In this document: positions 33,798 to 42,290 of the stretch, piece after piece
Layout of the letters: each line of letters starts with the position of its first letter
Position numbering within the stretch: the first letter of the stretch is position 1
Notes under the pieces: model-generated
Databases searched by the model: none
Told to the model about the DNA's origin: nothing
Seen by the model: the letters and a program-made list of their open reading frames with translations, nothing else
DNA from: Herminiimonas sp.
GTDB taxonomy: Bacteria; Pseudomonadota; Gammaproteobacteria; Burkholderiales; Burkholderiaceae
Direction: 5' to 3'
Assembly (NCBI RefSeq): GCF_030655415.1
Contig: NZ_JAURVN010000002.1
Coordinates: 124,001-188,000, forward strand
Length of the DNA: 64,000 nucleotides
Translations under genes and position numbers: made by a program

Positions 33798-34550
33798 TTA
33801 GCCGAAGCGTTCCAGTTCAAAGCATTCGGCATATTCATCGTCACCCAGTTTCAAATCGACAGCGCATTTTCGATTGATCGATAACACCCTGTCATCAAAT
33901 CCATGACCACGCGTATTCAGATTACGCTGATGTTGCGATTGATGCAGACGCAACATCGCGGCTTTCCATGTCGCAGTTGCCGCATCGAATGAGGTAAATA
34001 AATCAGTGCGCATCGCCACCGTTTTCGCATCCTGATTCAATACTGCCCACAGTTGCAAATGTTCGGCTAGCGCAACTGCACGAAACAAGGCGTAGGTACG
34101 CTGATGCGTGACGTTGCTGTCATTCCCATGCGGCATGAATACCAGATCCGGCGTGCGCGACAATAAATAGTCGCTTATTCGTTCGTGATTATCTACGTCA
34201 AGACGCGGGTTGCCTTTTTCATCTGTCGGCAAACGCAAGAAGCTCAAACGTTCAAGCGGCAGGCCGAAAAATGCACAGCTTGCGCGTTGTTCCTGCTCAC
34301 GCAAGGCTGCCTTGTCAGCATCAGTATGCGCACCAGCGTAACCGCCTTCAACACCACTCGCACCCGTCGTTAGCACGGCTAAATGTATGACGTCGCCACG
34401 CCGATGAAAAAATCGCAGCGTCGCAGCTATTGCATCGAAGTCATCCGGATGCGGCGCCAGCACCACGATGGTGAGTGGCGATGGCAAAGATAGCTGAAGC
34501 AGGTTCAGCGCTGAATTTTTAGCCGACGTATCCAGTGAAGAAAACACCAT
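33798..34550 (-). CDS. PIG-L family deacetylase
   Basis: The product is 250 residues. The metal-site motif PHPDD appears near residue 34 (VVLAPHPDDFDAIAATLRFF), and the second metal site in LVFMPHGNDSNVTHQRTY. The fold matches PIG-L/LmbE deacetylases, which remove acetyl groups from N-acetylglucosamine conjugates (e.g. in bacillithiol or GPI-precursor synthesis). In this organism the substrate is unknown. The gene follows the glutaredoxin-like gene by 10 bp and lies in the same minus-strand series as the efflux operon. Confidence 0.88.
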   Translation of the reverse strand: MVFSSLDTSAKNSALNLLQLSLPSPLTIVVLAPHPDDFDAIAATLRFFHRRGDVIHLAVLTTGASGVEGGYAGAHTDADKAALREQEQRASCAFFGLPLERLSFLRLPTDEKGNPRLDVDNHERISDYLLSRTPDLVFMPHGNDSNVTHQRTYALFRAVALAEHLQLWAVLNQDAKTVAMRTDLFTSFDAATATWKAAMLRLHQSQHQRNLNTRGHGFDDRVLSINRKCAVDLKLGDDEYAECFELERFG

Positions 34551-34560
34551 CAGACCTCTA

Positions 34561-34917
34561 TCAACGAGTGATCGTACCGGCTTTCAATGCCGTCACTAAT
34601 TCTTTGTAACCGCCGATTAATTTACCATCGACAAAAACTTGCGGAAACGTCGGCCAGCCACTCCACAGCTTGATCGCCAGACGTGGCTTCCAAAGCGAAA
34701 AGTAATTGCCGTATTCAAGATATTTGAAATCAACGCCAGCTTCAGACAAAGCGGCACGTGCTTTCTTAACAAAGGGATTCATGCCCATGCCGACCACTAC
34801 TATCTTGTTAGTGGCGACTGTACTGGCTACTTCATTGACAGTTTGTTGATGGTAGCTAGCCATATAGGCAGCGACTTCTGGCGACAACTTTTCTGAACTT
34901 AAAACAGGGCGAGTCAT
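34561..34917 (-). CDS. Glutaredoxin-fold protein lacking the active-site cysteines
   Basis: 118 residues. The fold is clear: the strand KIVVVGMGMNPFVKKARAALSEAGVDFKYLEY, the glutathione/cis-proline motif GWPTFPQVFVDGKLIGGYKEL, and the Grx-type C-terminal helix. Where glutaredoxins have CPYC or CGFS, this protein has MNPF (Met46, Asn47, Pro48, Phe49), and no cysteine occurs anywhere else in the chain. It therefore cannot do thiol-disulfide exchange. It might be a binding or scaffolding relative. The gene sits between the RND permease and the PIG-L gene on the same strand, separated from the former by a hairpin. Confidence 0.8.
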   Translation of the reverse strand: MTRPVLSSEKLSPEVAAYMASYHQQTVNEVASTVATNKIVVVGMGMNPFVKKARAALSEAGVDFKYLEYGNYFSLWKPRLAIKLWSGWPTFPQVFVDGKLIGGYKELVTALKAGTITR

Positions 34918-34944
34918 GATGTTCCTTGGTTTTTTAAATCAGCC

Positions 34945-34974
34945 AACGTTGGTATCGACATCGATACCAACGTT
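34945..34974. terminator. Hairpin between the RND permease and the glutaredoxin-fold gene
   Basis: AACGTTGGTATCG (34945-34957) pairs perfectly with CGATACCAACGTT (34962-34974) over ACAT. There is no T-run on the minus strand directly after, so it may be an RNA-stabilising or factor-dependent element rather than a full intrinsic terminator. Confidence 0.5.
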
Positions 34975-34989
34975 AAGCAAAAACTGCTT

Positions 34990-37900
34990 TTACTTTTCCA
35001 ACGCGATTTGCGGTGGCACTGATGATTCTTCTTTAATGCCGCGCGCCTTGCGCATCATGCGTTTCATCCAGTGTTCCAGATCATCGATATACGTGAATAC
35101 CGCAGGCACCACCAACAAACTCAGCAAGGTCGATGTAATCAAACCACCGATCACGGTGATCGCCATCGGTGAACGGAAGCTAGGATCGGCTCCCCAGCCC
35201 AGTGCCAGCGGCATCATGCCTGCGCCCATCGCAATCGTTGTCATCAAAATCGGACGACTACGTTTGTGGCAGGCATCAACCAGCGCGTCGAAGCGATTCA
35301 TGCCTTCCTGTCGCGCAAGAATTGCGTAGTCAACCAGCAGAATCGAGTTCTTCGTCACGATACCCATCAACATGATCAGACCAATCATCGACGGCATGGA
35401 CAAGGCGCGACCGGTGAGCAGCAAGGCCACGAACGCACCACCGATAGACAAAGGCAAAGCCGCCAGAATCGTGATCGGTTGCATGAAGTCCTTGAACAAT
35501 AATACGAGTACGCCGTAAATACACAGCACACCAATCAGCATCGCCAAACCAAAACTTTCAAACAAGAGCAACATCTCTTGCGCATCACCCAGCTCGGCAA
35601 TTTTCACTGATGGCGGCAAATTACGCATCGATGGCAAGGCACGTGCTTCTGCATTCAGATCGCCCAGCGAACGACTGCCGAGCTCAACATCAAGCGTGAC
35701 ATTACGACTGCGATTCAAGCGATCAATCTGCGCTGGTCCGCTTTCCATCGTGACGCTGGCAACGGTGCCCAACATCACAGGACCGTTTTTGCCCGGCACC
35801 GTCAGACGTTCGATCGCTGACAAATCAGCGCGTACGTTATCCGGCAACTTGACGAGGATAGGCACCTGACGTTCGCTCAAATTAAGCTTGGGCAAGTTCA
35901 TATCGTAATCGCCAGCTGTTGCGACGCGGACTGTTTCACCTATGCTCGCTGCAGTCACACCGAGATCTGCTGCGCGTGCCGAATCGGGACGTACGATAAT
36001 TTCCGGACGTACCAGCGAGGCACTGGAACTGACATTACCAATTCCTTTTAAGGTACGCAGTTCACGTTCGACTTTTTGTGCTGCCTGCTGCAAGGCAACT
36101 GGATCTTCACTGCGCAATACCAATTGCATCTTGACGCCACTATCAGGTGGACCAACGTTGAAACGCGCGCCAGGAATGTCTGCAATGTTGGCGCGTATGC
36201 CCGACTCTATCGCCGCCATCGTTTCGTGCCTGTCGTTACGATGTGTAGTTGTCAGCGTCAACACGGCGCGGCGCGCTTCTGCAGACGCACCCGGTGCGAA
36301 TGCATCGCCACTGGAACCGCCACCGACCGAACTAAAGATACTGGTGATGTTCTTGTCTTTCGACACAGCCGCACTTACGCGTTCGGCAACGGACGTGGTT
36401 TCTGCCAGCGTACTACCTGGCGGCAGCTCGATATTGATTTGTGTTTGTGCGCGATCAGCAGCCGGTACAAAACCGGTAGGCAAGAGCGGCACCAACAAGA
36501 TGGATGCAATAAAGAATATGCCGGCGGCAATCGCCGTTGTCAAACGATGCGTCAACGCCCATTTCATCGTCGCCATATAACGCTTCATCAACCAGCTGTC
36601 TTTTTCTTCATGCGCCTTGACCGGCTTCAGAATGTACGCAGCCATCATAGGTGTCAATAATCGCGCCACTAATAGAGACGCTAGAATCGCCAGCACCGCG
36701 GTCCAGCCAAACTGCTTGAAGAACAGACCTGGAATACCGGCCATGAACGCAGTCGGCAAGAACACCGCGACCAATGCGAAGGTGGTGGCGATAACCGCCA
36801 TACCAATTTCATCCGCAGCTTCCATAGCTGCCTGCATAGGCGTCTTGCCCATGCGTAGATGTCGCGAAATATTTTCGATCTCGACAATCGCATCATCGAC
36901 CAGCACCCCGACCACCAGCGCGAGCGAAAGCAAAGTCACAGTATTGAGTGTGTAGCCGAAATATTTCAGGCCGAGGAAGGTCGGGATCACGGACAGCGGC
37001 AACGCAGCAGCCGCGACCAAGGTGGCGCGCCAGTCGCGCAAGAACCACCACACGACCAACACGGCCAGCAAGGCGCCTTCATACAACAGCTCCATCGAAC
37101 CGTCGAAATTTTCCTCGACTGGTTTCGCGTTATCGATAGCCTGTTTGAAAACGATGTTGCGATTTGTGGCTTGCAGTTCTGCGATGGCGTCTTGCGTACC
37201 TTTGGCGACATCCAGCTCACTCGCACCTTTGGTACGGAAGACTTCGAAGCCGACAACGGTCTTGCCATCCTGCGACGCCGAAGAACGACGCTCGGAAATC
37301 GTATCGGTCACCTTCGCTACCTGATCGAGACGAATGTGATGGCCGTCGGCTAAAGGGATATCCATTTGTGCCAGTTCGGCAGCGCTCTTGACCGTGCCAA
37401 TGGTGCGCACAGCCTGTTCGGCGCCGCTGACATCGCCGCGTCCGCCCGGCGCTTCCTGTTGCACCAGGCGCAGACGACGCGAGACATCAACAGCAGCGAC
37501 ATTCAAGGCCGCCATTTTTGCGGCATCCAGTTCAATCCGGATTTCACGATTGACGCCGCCCACCCGTTTGAAAGCGCCAACACCGGGCACACTTAATACG
37601 CGCTTCGACACTGTGTTATCGACAAACCAGCTGAGCTCTTGCTCATCCATCTTGCTGCCTTCGGCGGGCGCAGCGGTGAAGGTCAATACAACGCGACCGG
37701 CGGTCGATACTTTGGTAACGGAAGGATCGCGCAACTCGCTAGGCAAGTCAGCCCGCACCAACGCCACTGCATCGCGCACATCGTTGACCGCATCAGAGAT
37801 GTTTTTCTCCAATACGAATTCAACGGTGACAGTTACCAGGCCATCCAGAACCTTGGTGTAAATGTTTTTGATGCCTTGCAAAGTCGCAACTGAATCCTCG

Positions 37901-38100
37901 ATCTTGCGCGCAACTTCCGTTTCCAGCTGAGCTGGCGCAGCGCCAGGCAAGGATGCGGTAACGGTAACAATCGGCAATTCAATATCAGGGAAGTCCTGTA
38001 CGGCGCTAGACTTGAACGAGAGCAAACCCGCCAGACTCAGCAACACAAACAGCATGATGGCCGGGATCGGGTTCTTGATTGAAAGCGAAGAAAAATTCAC
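34990..38100 (-). CDS. RND efflux permease (HAE-1 type, AcrB/MdtC-like)
   Basis: The product is 1036 residues, the size of AcrB-type pumps. It begins MNFSSLSIKNPIPAIMLFVLLSLAGLLSFKSSAVQDFPDIELPIVTVTASLPGAAPAQLETEV, the standard HAE-1 start. Helix 4 has the proton-relay pair VGVLVDDAIVEIEN. Docking-domain sequences follow, with twelve helices in two halves. It pumps drugs or metabolites out of the cell as a trimer. Its start lies 8 bp after the adaptor gene stop. Together with the adaptor and outer-membrane protein genes it forms a complete tripartite pump. Confidence 0.93.
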   Translation of the reverse strand: MNFSSLSIKNPIPAIMLFVLLSLAGLLSFKSSAVQDFPDIELPIVTVTASLPGAAPAQLETEVARKIEDSVATLQGIKNIYTKVLDGLVTVTVEFVLEKNISDAVNDVRDAVALVRADLPSELRDPSVTKVSTAGRVVLTFTAAPAEGSKMDEQELSWFVDNTVSKRVLSVPGVGAFKRVGGVNREIRIELDAAKMAALNVAAVDVSRRLRLVQQEAPGGRGDVSGAEQAVRTIGTVKSAAELAQMDIPLADGHHIRLDQVAKVTDTISERRSSASQDGKTVVGFEVFRTKGASELDVAKGTQDAIAELQATNRNIVFKQAIDNAKPVEENFDGSMELLYEGALLAVLVVWWFLRDWRATLVAAAALPLSVIPTFLGLKYFGYTLNTVTLLSLALVVGVLVDDAIVEIENISRHLRMGKTPMQAAMEAADEIGMAVIATTFALVAVFLPTAFMAGIPGLFFKQFGWTAVLAILASLLVARLLTPMMAAYILKPVKAHEEKDSWLMKRYMATMKWALTHRLTTAIAAGIFFIASILLVPLLPTGFVPAADRAQTQINIELPPGSTLAETTSVAERVSAAVSKDKNITSIFSSVGGGSSGDAFAPGASAEARRAVLTLTTTHRNDRHETMAAIESGIRANIADIPGARFNVGPPDSGVKMQLVLRSEDPVALQQAAQKVERELRTLKGIGNVSSSASLVRPEIIVRPDSARAADLGVTAASIGETVRVATAGDYDMNLPKLNLSERQVPILVKLPDNVRADLSAIERLTVPGKNGPVMLGTVASVTMESGPAQIDRLNRSRNVTLDVELGSRSLGDLNAEARALPSMRNLPPSVKIAELGDAQEMLLLFESFGLAMLIGVLCIYGVLVLLFKDFMQPITILAALPLSIGGAFVALLLTGRALSMPSMIGLIMLMGIVTKNSILLVDYAILARQEGMNRFDALVDACHKRSRPILMTTIAMGAGMMPLALGWGADPSFRSPMAITVIGGLITSTLLSLLVVPAVFTYIDDLEHWMKRMMRKARGIKEESSVPPQIALEK

Positions 38101-38108
38101 GCTTGCTC

Positions 38109-39380
38109 CTATTTGGTCGTCTGTGGTGCGCCAACTGTCGGCGCGGCTGGCGCACTGCCAGCTTGTTTGACAGTCGCAGCATCTTGCGAAATGGCAGGCT
38201 TGCTGGCGGTAGCTGTGGGCACTACTGCATCGCTGCTAGTCGTCGCTGCTGGCTCTGAGGCGGTCGCTGCAACAACTTTTACCAAATCGCCATCATTCAA
38301 GAAGCCGGCACCATTCGCAACCACGACGGCATTTGCATCGATGCCAGACACCACTTCAATGCTATCCACCAAACGACGGCCTGGTTGAATCTTGATTTGC
38401 GTAACGCGATTGTCTGCATTCAAACGGAATACATAGCTGAAGCCATCGCGAATCACGATCGCTTGTTGTGGCACAGTGATCGCCGACGACATGCCGAGGT
38501 CGAATTCGCCAGTAGCAAACATACCTGCGCGTGCTGGCGATGATCCTGTTGCAGCAGCTGACAAATCAACATAGACGATCGCAGAACGATTTTGCGCATC
38601 AACAGTCGGCGCAATCATGCGGACTTTGCCTTTGACTTTTGTGCCGTTGGCTGCGGTGATTAACGCGGGAGTACCGGTAGCAATGTTGCCGAGCTCAGTT
38701 GAAGTAACTTCTGCACGCCATTCCAATCTACCTTGGCGGATCAAACGGAACAGTTCAGTGCCTGCACCAACCACTGCACCTACGGTTGCATTGCGTGCCG
38801 AGATCACGCCATCATCCGGCGCCAGTACTTGCGTTTGTGTCAGACGCAATTCTTGCGCAGACAAGGTTGCGCGCGCTGCATCAGCTTTGGCTTTGGCGGT
38901 TTGTTCTGTAGTCAGATACTGATTGATTTGTTGCGTACTCAGAGCGCCACTGCTTTCCAGAGTGCGTGCACGCTCGGCATTATTTTTTGCATCGGCCGCA
39001 TTGGCTTCCGCTTCCATCACACTGGCGCGTGCCTGCAACACCTCAGCTTGCGTCGTACCAGCGAAGAAAGTTGCCAGTACTTGACCCTTGCGTACTGTGT
39101 CACCAACGTTGACGCGTACATCAGTCAAACGCAAACCGTTCGATTCGCTACCGATGATTGCTTCCTGCCAAGCGGTAATCGTACCGTTTGCACTCATCTT
39201 GATCGGCAGACGTGCTTGCGATGGCTGTGCGGTGGTAACGGTTAGCGCAGCCTTGGGCGCAGTGTCCTCTTTCTTTTTCTCTGCAGCCGGTTTGCCGCCG
39301 AAGAGTACGACGATGATCGCAATCAATACGACCAGCACAATGGCGGCGATGATGATGGTTTTTTTACTGAAACGTTTCAT
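38109..39380 (-). CDS. RND efflux periplasmic adaptor (membrane fusion protein)
   Basis: 423 residues. A basic N-terminus and one helix (KTIIIAAIVLVVLIAIIVVLFGG) anchor it in the inner membrane. The lipoyl and alpha-hairpin segments follow (ANGTITAWQEAIIGSESNGLRLTDVRVNVGDTVRKGQVLATF, then a long helical region ending AQELRLTQTQVLAPDDGVISARNATVGAVV). The beta-barrel end has PQQAIVIRDGFSYVFRLNADNRV. The C-terminal ~60 residues are an Ala/Thr/Ser/Pro-rich tail not found in most adaptors. It links the RND pump to the outer-membrane channel. Confidence 0.9.
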   Translation of the reverse strand: MKRFSKKTIIIAAIVLVVLIAIIVVLFGGKPAAEKKKEDTAPKAALTVTTAQPSQARLPIKMSANGTITAWQEAIIGSESNGLRLTDVRVNVGDTVRKGQVLATFFAGTTQAEVLQARASVMEAEANAADAKNNAERARTLESSGALSTQQINQYLTTEQTAKAKADAARATLSAQELRLTQTQVLAPDDGVISARNATVGAVVGAGTELFRLIRQGRLEWRAEVTSTELGNIATGTPALITAANGTKVKGKVRMIAPTVDAQNRSAIVYVDLSAAATGSSPARAGMFATGEFDLGMSSAITVPQQAIVIRDGFSYVFRLNADNRVTQIKIQPGRRLVDSIEVVSGIDANAVVVANGAGFLNDGDLVKVVAATASEPAATTSSDAVVPTATASKPAISQDAATVKQAGSAPAAPTVGAPQTTK

Positions 39381-39412
39381 ATTATTAGTCCGTTATTGTT
39401 TCGCGTTATTTT

Positions 39413-40900
39413 TTATTGCTGTGTGCTTGTTACCGGAGCTGCATCCGAACTTGAATTATTGGCTGCAGCAGAATCAGGATTGACCCAGCCACCACCAGCG
39501 GCGCGATATAGTGCAATCCATGCAGACATGCGTTCACGTTCCAGCGATACTGCGTTCAACTCAGATGCCAGACGCAGACGACGCGCCTCTTCCAGGTCAA
39601 CCAGATTGGCCAGGCCGTTTTTGTACAATGCTTCAAAACCATTGAACGAGGCGCGATAGCCTTCCACTGCAACACGCGCATCTTCACTGCGAGCTGCGGT
39701 ACTTTGCAAATTCACCAAAGCTTCTTCTACTTCGCGTACTGCTTGTCGGACACTACTGCGATAGCTGACCACTGCTGCGTCGTAATTTGCTTCGGCTGCG
39801 GTGACGTTTGCTCTGCGCGCACCGCCATCAAACAATGGCAAAGTCAGCGATACCGGGCCTACCGACCATGTATCCATGTTGGTCGTTACACCACTCGAAC
39901 GGAAACTCGCCACGCCAATTGATCCACTCAAACTCAAGCGTGGGTAGCGCTGAGCCTGTGCATTACCAACTTCGGCGCTGGCTGCGGCAACTTCACGCTC
40001 TGCGATAAACACGTCAGGGCGTTGCGTCAAGGTTTGTGCTGGAAGGCTGGAAATATCCAGCACCGTGGTCGACGTATCCGGCGCAGGTGTATCGCTGATT
40101 TTTTTGCGCAGCGTCGGCTCATCTATCGCCGTCAATGCAACCAAGGCTTTTACATCCAGATCGCACAAGGCAATTTGTTGGGTCGCACGACCGCGACCTT
40201 CCGCAGCACTGGCACGCGCCAACGCTGCCGTCGCCGGCGCCTGGAATCCTGCCTTGGCACTCAGGTCAGACAAGCGCGAAGTTTCTGCGCGCGAACCGGC
40301 ATCTTCGGTAGTCACAAGTGCGAGTTTGTTGCAGGTACGCAGACTGTAATAACGATTCGCGACTTCCGCTGCGACAGAGACGCGTGCGTCATGCCAGTTC
40401 GCTTGTGCGCCTTGCAAACGCGCCAACGCTGCTCTGCTGGTCGCGCGATTGCCGCCAAATATATCCGCCTCCCACGATGGCTGCAAAGCAGCTTGTGTGG
40501 TTGTTCCCAAAGGTAAATTGGTTTGCGTATTGGTGCGACTGGAGCTAACCGACGCATCCAGTTTCGGTATCAATGCGGCTTCGGCAGCGACCCGCGAAGC
40601 GCGCGATTGTTCGATACGCGAAACAGCAGTGGCGACAGTAGGGCTTACCGTTTGTGCTGATTGAATCAGCTCAACTAACAACGGATCATTCTGCTGTTGC
40701 CACCATTGCGATAAATCGGTCAGCGTGCCGTGATGAGGCAAACTTGCAGCATTGCTGTCAACAACCGGGGCTTTCGGCATAGGCGAAAACCACTGTGATG
40801 GCGTGCTAACGGAGACTTTGTCAGGCGGCGCATTCAGCGCACATGCGCTCAGCAATAGCGGCAGGCTGACGGCAAGAACGAGGTGAGTTTTTTTCATCAT
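39413..40900 (-). CDS. Outer membrane efflux factor (NodT/OprM-like lipoprotein)
   Basis: 495 residues. The N-terminus is a lipobox (LLLSACALNAP, Cys19), so the protein is lipid-anchored. The sequence then follows the NodT family: DLSQWWQQQNDPLLVELIQSAQTVSPTVATAVSRIEQSRASRVAAEAALIPKLDASVSSSRT, and a second repeat half (RPDVFIAEREVAAASAEVGNAQAQRYPRLSLSGSIGV). It forms the trimeric tunnel through the outer membrane. Its 3' neighbour is the adaptor gene and its start overlaps the TetR stop by four bases (40897-40900, ATGA), so the whole set is one coupled unit. Confidence 0.92.
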   Translation of the reverse strand: MMKKTHLVLAVSLPLLLSACALNAPPDKVSVSTPSQWFSPMPKAPVVDSNAASLPHHGTLTDLSQWWQQQNDPLLVELIQSAQTVSPTVATAVSRIEQSRASRVAAEAALIPKLDASVSSSRTNTQTNLPLGTTTQAALQPSWEADIFGGNRATSRAALARLQGAQANWHDARVSVAAEVANRYYSLRTCNKLALVTTEDAGSRAETSRLSDLSAKAGFQAPATAALARASAAEGRGRATQQIALCDLDVKALVALTAIDEPTLRKKISDTPAPDTSTTVLDISSLPAQTLTQRPDVFIAEREVAAASAEVGNAQAQRYPRLSLSGSIGVASFRSSGVTTNMDTWSVGPVSLTLPLFDGGARRANVTAAEANYDAAVVSYRSSVRQAVREVEEALVNLQSTAARSEDARVAVEGYRASFNGFEALYKNGLANLVDLEEARRLRLASELNAVSLERERMSAWIALYRAAGGGWVNPDSAAANNSSSDAAPVTSTQQ

Positions 40901-41658
40901 GATTTTTTTGTTTTTTTAGAGGGCGCCGATGCGGTTGAGCCAAGCAAAGTCTGCCGACGCGCAATTTCCATCGCGACCATTGCTTCGCCAAAATCAACCA
41001 GTCGCATCGCCCATTGATCAACCGCAGCAGGCGTATCGAACAACTTGGGACGGATCGCGTTGACCACGTCGTGGATGACGAAAAGTTGCAGTGCAAGGCC
41101 CGCCAGTGAGAACGCCAGTCTATGCACATCATCGTCGGCTTTGGATAAATTCAAATGACGCAGCAATACCGCGACCAGCCCGAGATGCGAGGGTTTGATA
41201 TGCCTTTCTATCTCCTCCATCCACAATCCAGTCGGCTCCAGCATTTCGCGAAAATGCAGGCGCACGGCGAGTTGTGCGACGTCACCCTGTTTGAGAGGCA
41301 TGACAAAATCTTCAAAGAAAAGACGCAGCACCTCACGGAGACTCAAACTCGGATCTGACAGATCAATTTCCTGGCACGCCGTCCCCATTGGCTCACTAAA
41401 GACCACCCGATAGAGACCGGCTTTATCGCCGAAATAATATTTGATAGAGGACAGATTGGCGCCGGCCGCTTGCGCGATTTCACGCGTGGAAGTCTTGGCA
41501 AAACCTTTTTCGGCGAACAAACGAAGGGCCGCCATGAGCAGACGACCACGCGCTTCTTCACCATCAGAACGTGGCTTGCGCGTATCGCCGATCTCGGCAG
41601 CTTCTTTAGAGGCGCTGGCGTGAGGTTTGGACGGAGTGGGTGTGATGGCAGGTTTCAT
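40897..41658 (-). CDS. TetR/AcrR-family regulator with CerR-type C-terminal domain
   Basis: The product is 253 residues from the ATG at 41658. The helix-turn-helix domain reads RLLMAALRLFAEKGFAKTSTREIAQAAGANLSSIKYYFGDKAGLYRVVF. The C-terminal domain (MLEPTGLWMEEIERHIKPSHLGLVAVLLRHL) matches the CerR/DUF1956 group (E. coli YbiH/CecR). A serine/lysine-rich tail ends the protein. As first gene of the efflux operon, with a perfect palindrome in front, it most likely represses its own operon, released by a drug or metabolite. Confidence 0.88.
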   Translation of the reverse strand: MKPAITPTPSKPHASASKEAAEIGDTRKPRSDGEEARGRLLMAALRLFAEKGFAKTSTREIAQAAGANLSSIKYYFGDKAGLYRVVFSEPMGTACQEIDLSDPSLSLREVLRLFFEDFVMPLKQGDVAQLAVRLHFREMLEPTGLWMEEIERHIKPSHLGLVAVLLRHLNLSKADDDVHRLAFSLAGLALQLFVIHDVVNAIRPKLFDTPAAVDQWAMRLVDFGEAMVAMEIARRQTLLGSTASAPSKKTKKS

Positions 41659-41681
41659 GAGCCGTATTAAAGCACATAAAT

Positions 41682-41713
41682 CAATCAAATGATTTAATTA
41701 AATCATTTGATTG
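41682..41713. promoter_or_regulatory. 32-bp perfect palindrome, probable TetR operator
   Basis: The left arm CAATCAAATGATTTAA (41682-41697) is followed at once by its exact reverse complement (41698-41713). It lies 24 bp upstream of the tetR start in a very AT-rich stretch. The position and size fit the operator of the adjacent regulator. Confidence 0.75.
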
Positions 41714-41821
41714 CATTAAACTGTTTAAAACCTGTGATAAACGGGAATTGGACTAGTCAAACCTGCAGAATTCAGGCTCTTTTAATATTGCATCAACAAA
41801 AATAAGTACAAGACCAGTCAG

Positions 41822-42199
41822 TTAGAGGCTAGGCGATTTTTCTTGTTTGGATGCGTTCTCAAGCAAGGCCGCATATTCGTCTATGCCAAACGGCTTCATC
41901 AACCAACCGACATTGGGCATGACGTCCGGGCCGCGGGCGTAGCCACTGGAAACAACAATTTCCACTGGCTGAATTTCACGCGCCTGGCGCGCCAGATCGA
42001 GACCGGAAATACCCGGCAAGCCGATATCGGTAATCATCAAATCGAAGGGCTGTTGACGCAGCATGACCAGCGCATCTTCTCCGCTTAAGCAGCCATGCGG
42101 TTGATGTCCAAGAAAGTCGGTCATTTCGACCATGCCTTCCAATGCGTCGCTATTATCTTCAACGAGTAAAACGCGTAAGCGCTTGTCCGGAGTTTTCAT
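41822..42199 (-). CDS. Single-domain response regulator (CheY-like receiver)
   Basis: The product is 125 residues, one receiver domain: acidic patch VLLVEDNSDALEG, phospho-acceptor Asp58 (LMITDIGLPGISG) and VGWLMKPFGIDEY with the conserved lysine. It has no output domain. It lies 91 bp downstream of the hybrid kinase, on the same strand, and probably serves as its phosphotransfer partner. Weaker alternatives are chemotaxis or a decoy receiver. Confidence 0.88.
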   Translation of the reverse strand: MKTPDKRLRVLLVEDNSDALEGMVEMTDFLGHQPHGCLSGEDALVMLRQQPFDLMITDIGLPGISGLDLARQAREIQPVEIVVSSGYARGPDVMPNVGWLMKPFGIDEYAALLENASKQEKSPSL

Positions 42200-42290
42200 T
42201 TTATGGCCTGCAATTTTGTTTAATTAAATTTATATGTTTCAGCAATGTTCGCGTCCAGCAAACTTGCTTTACTGCGGGCACCACACATCG

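Noticed and set aside
35942..36580. Plus-strand frame of 212 codons within the RND permease gene
   Set aside because: Shadow frame, Arg/Ser/Ala-rich, no independent signals.
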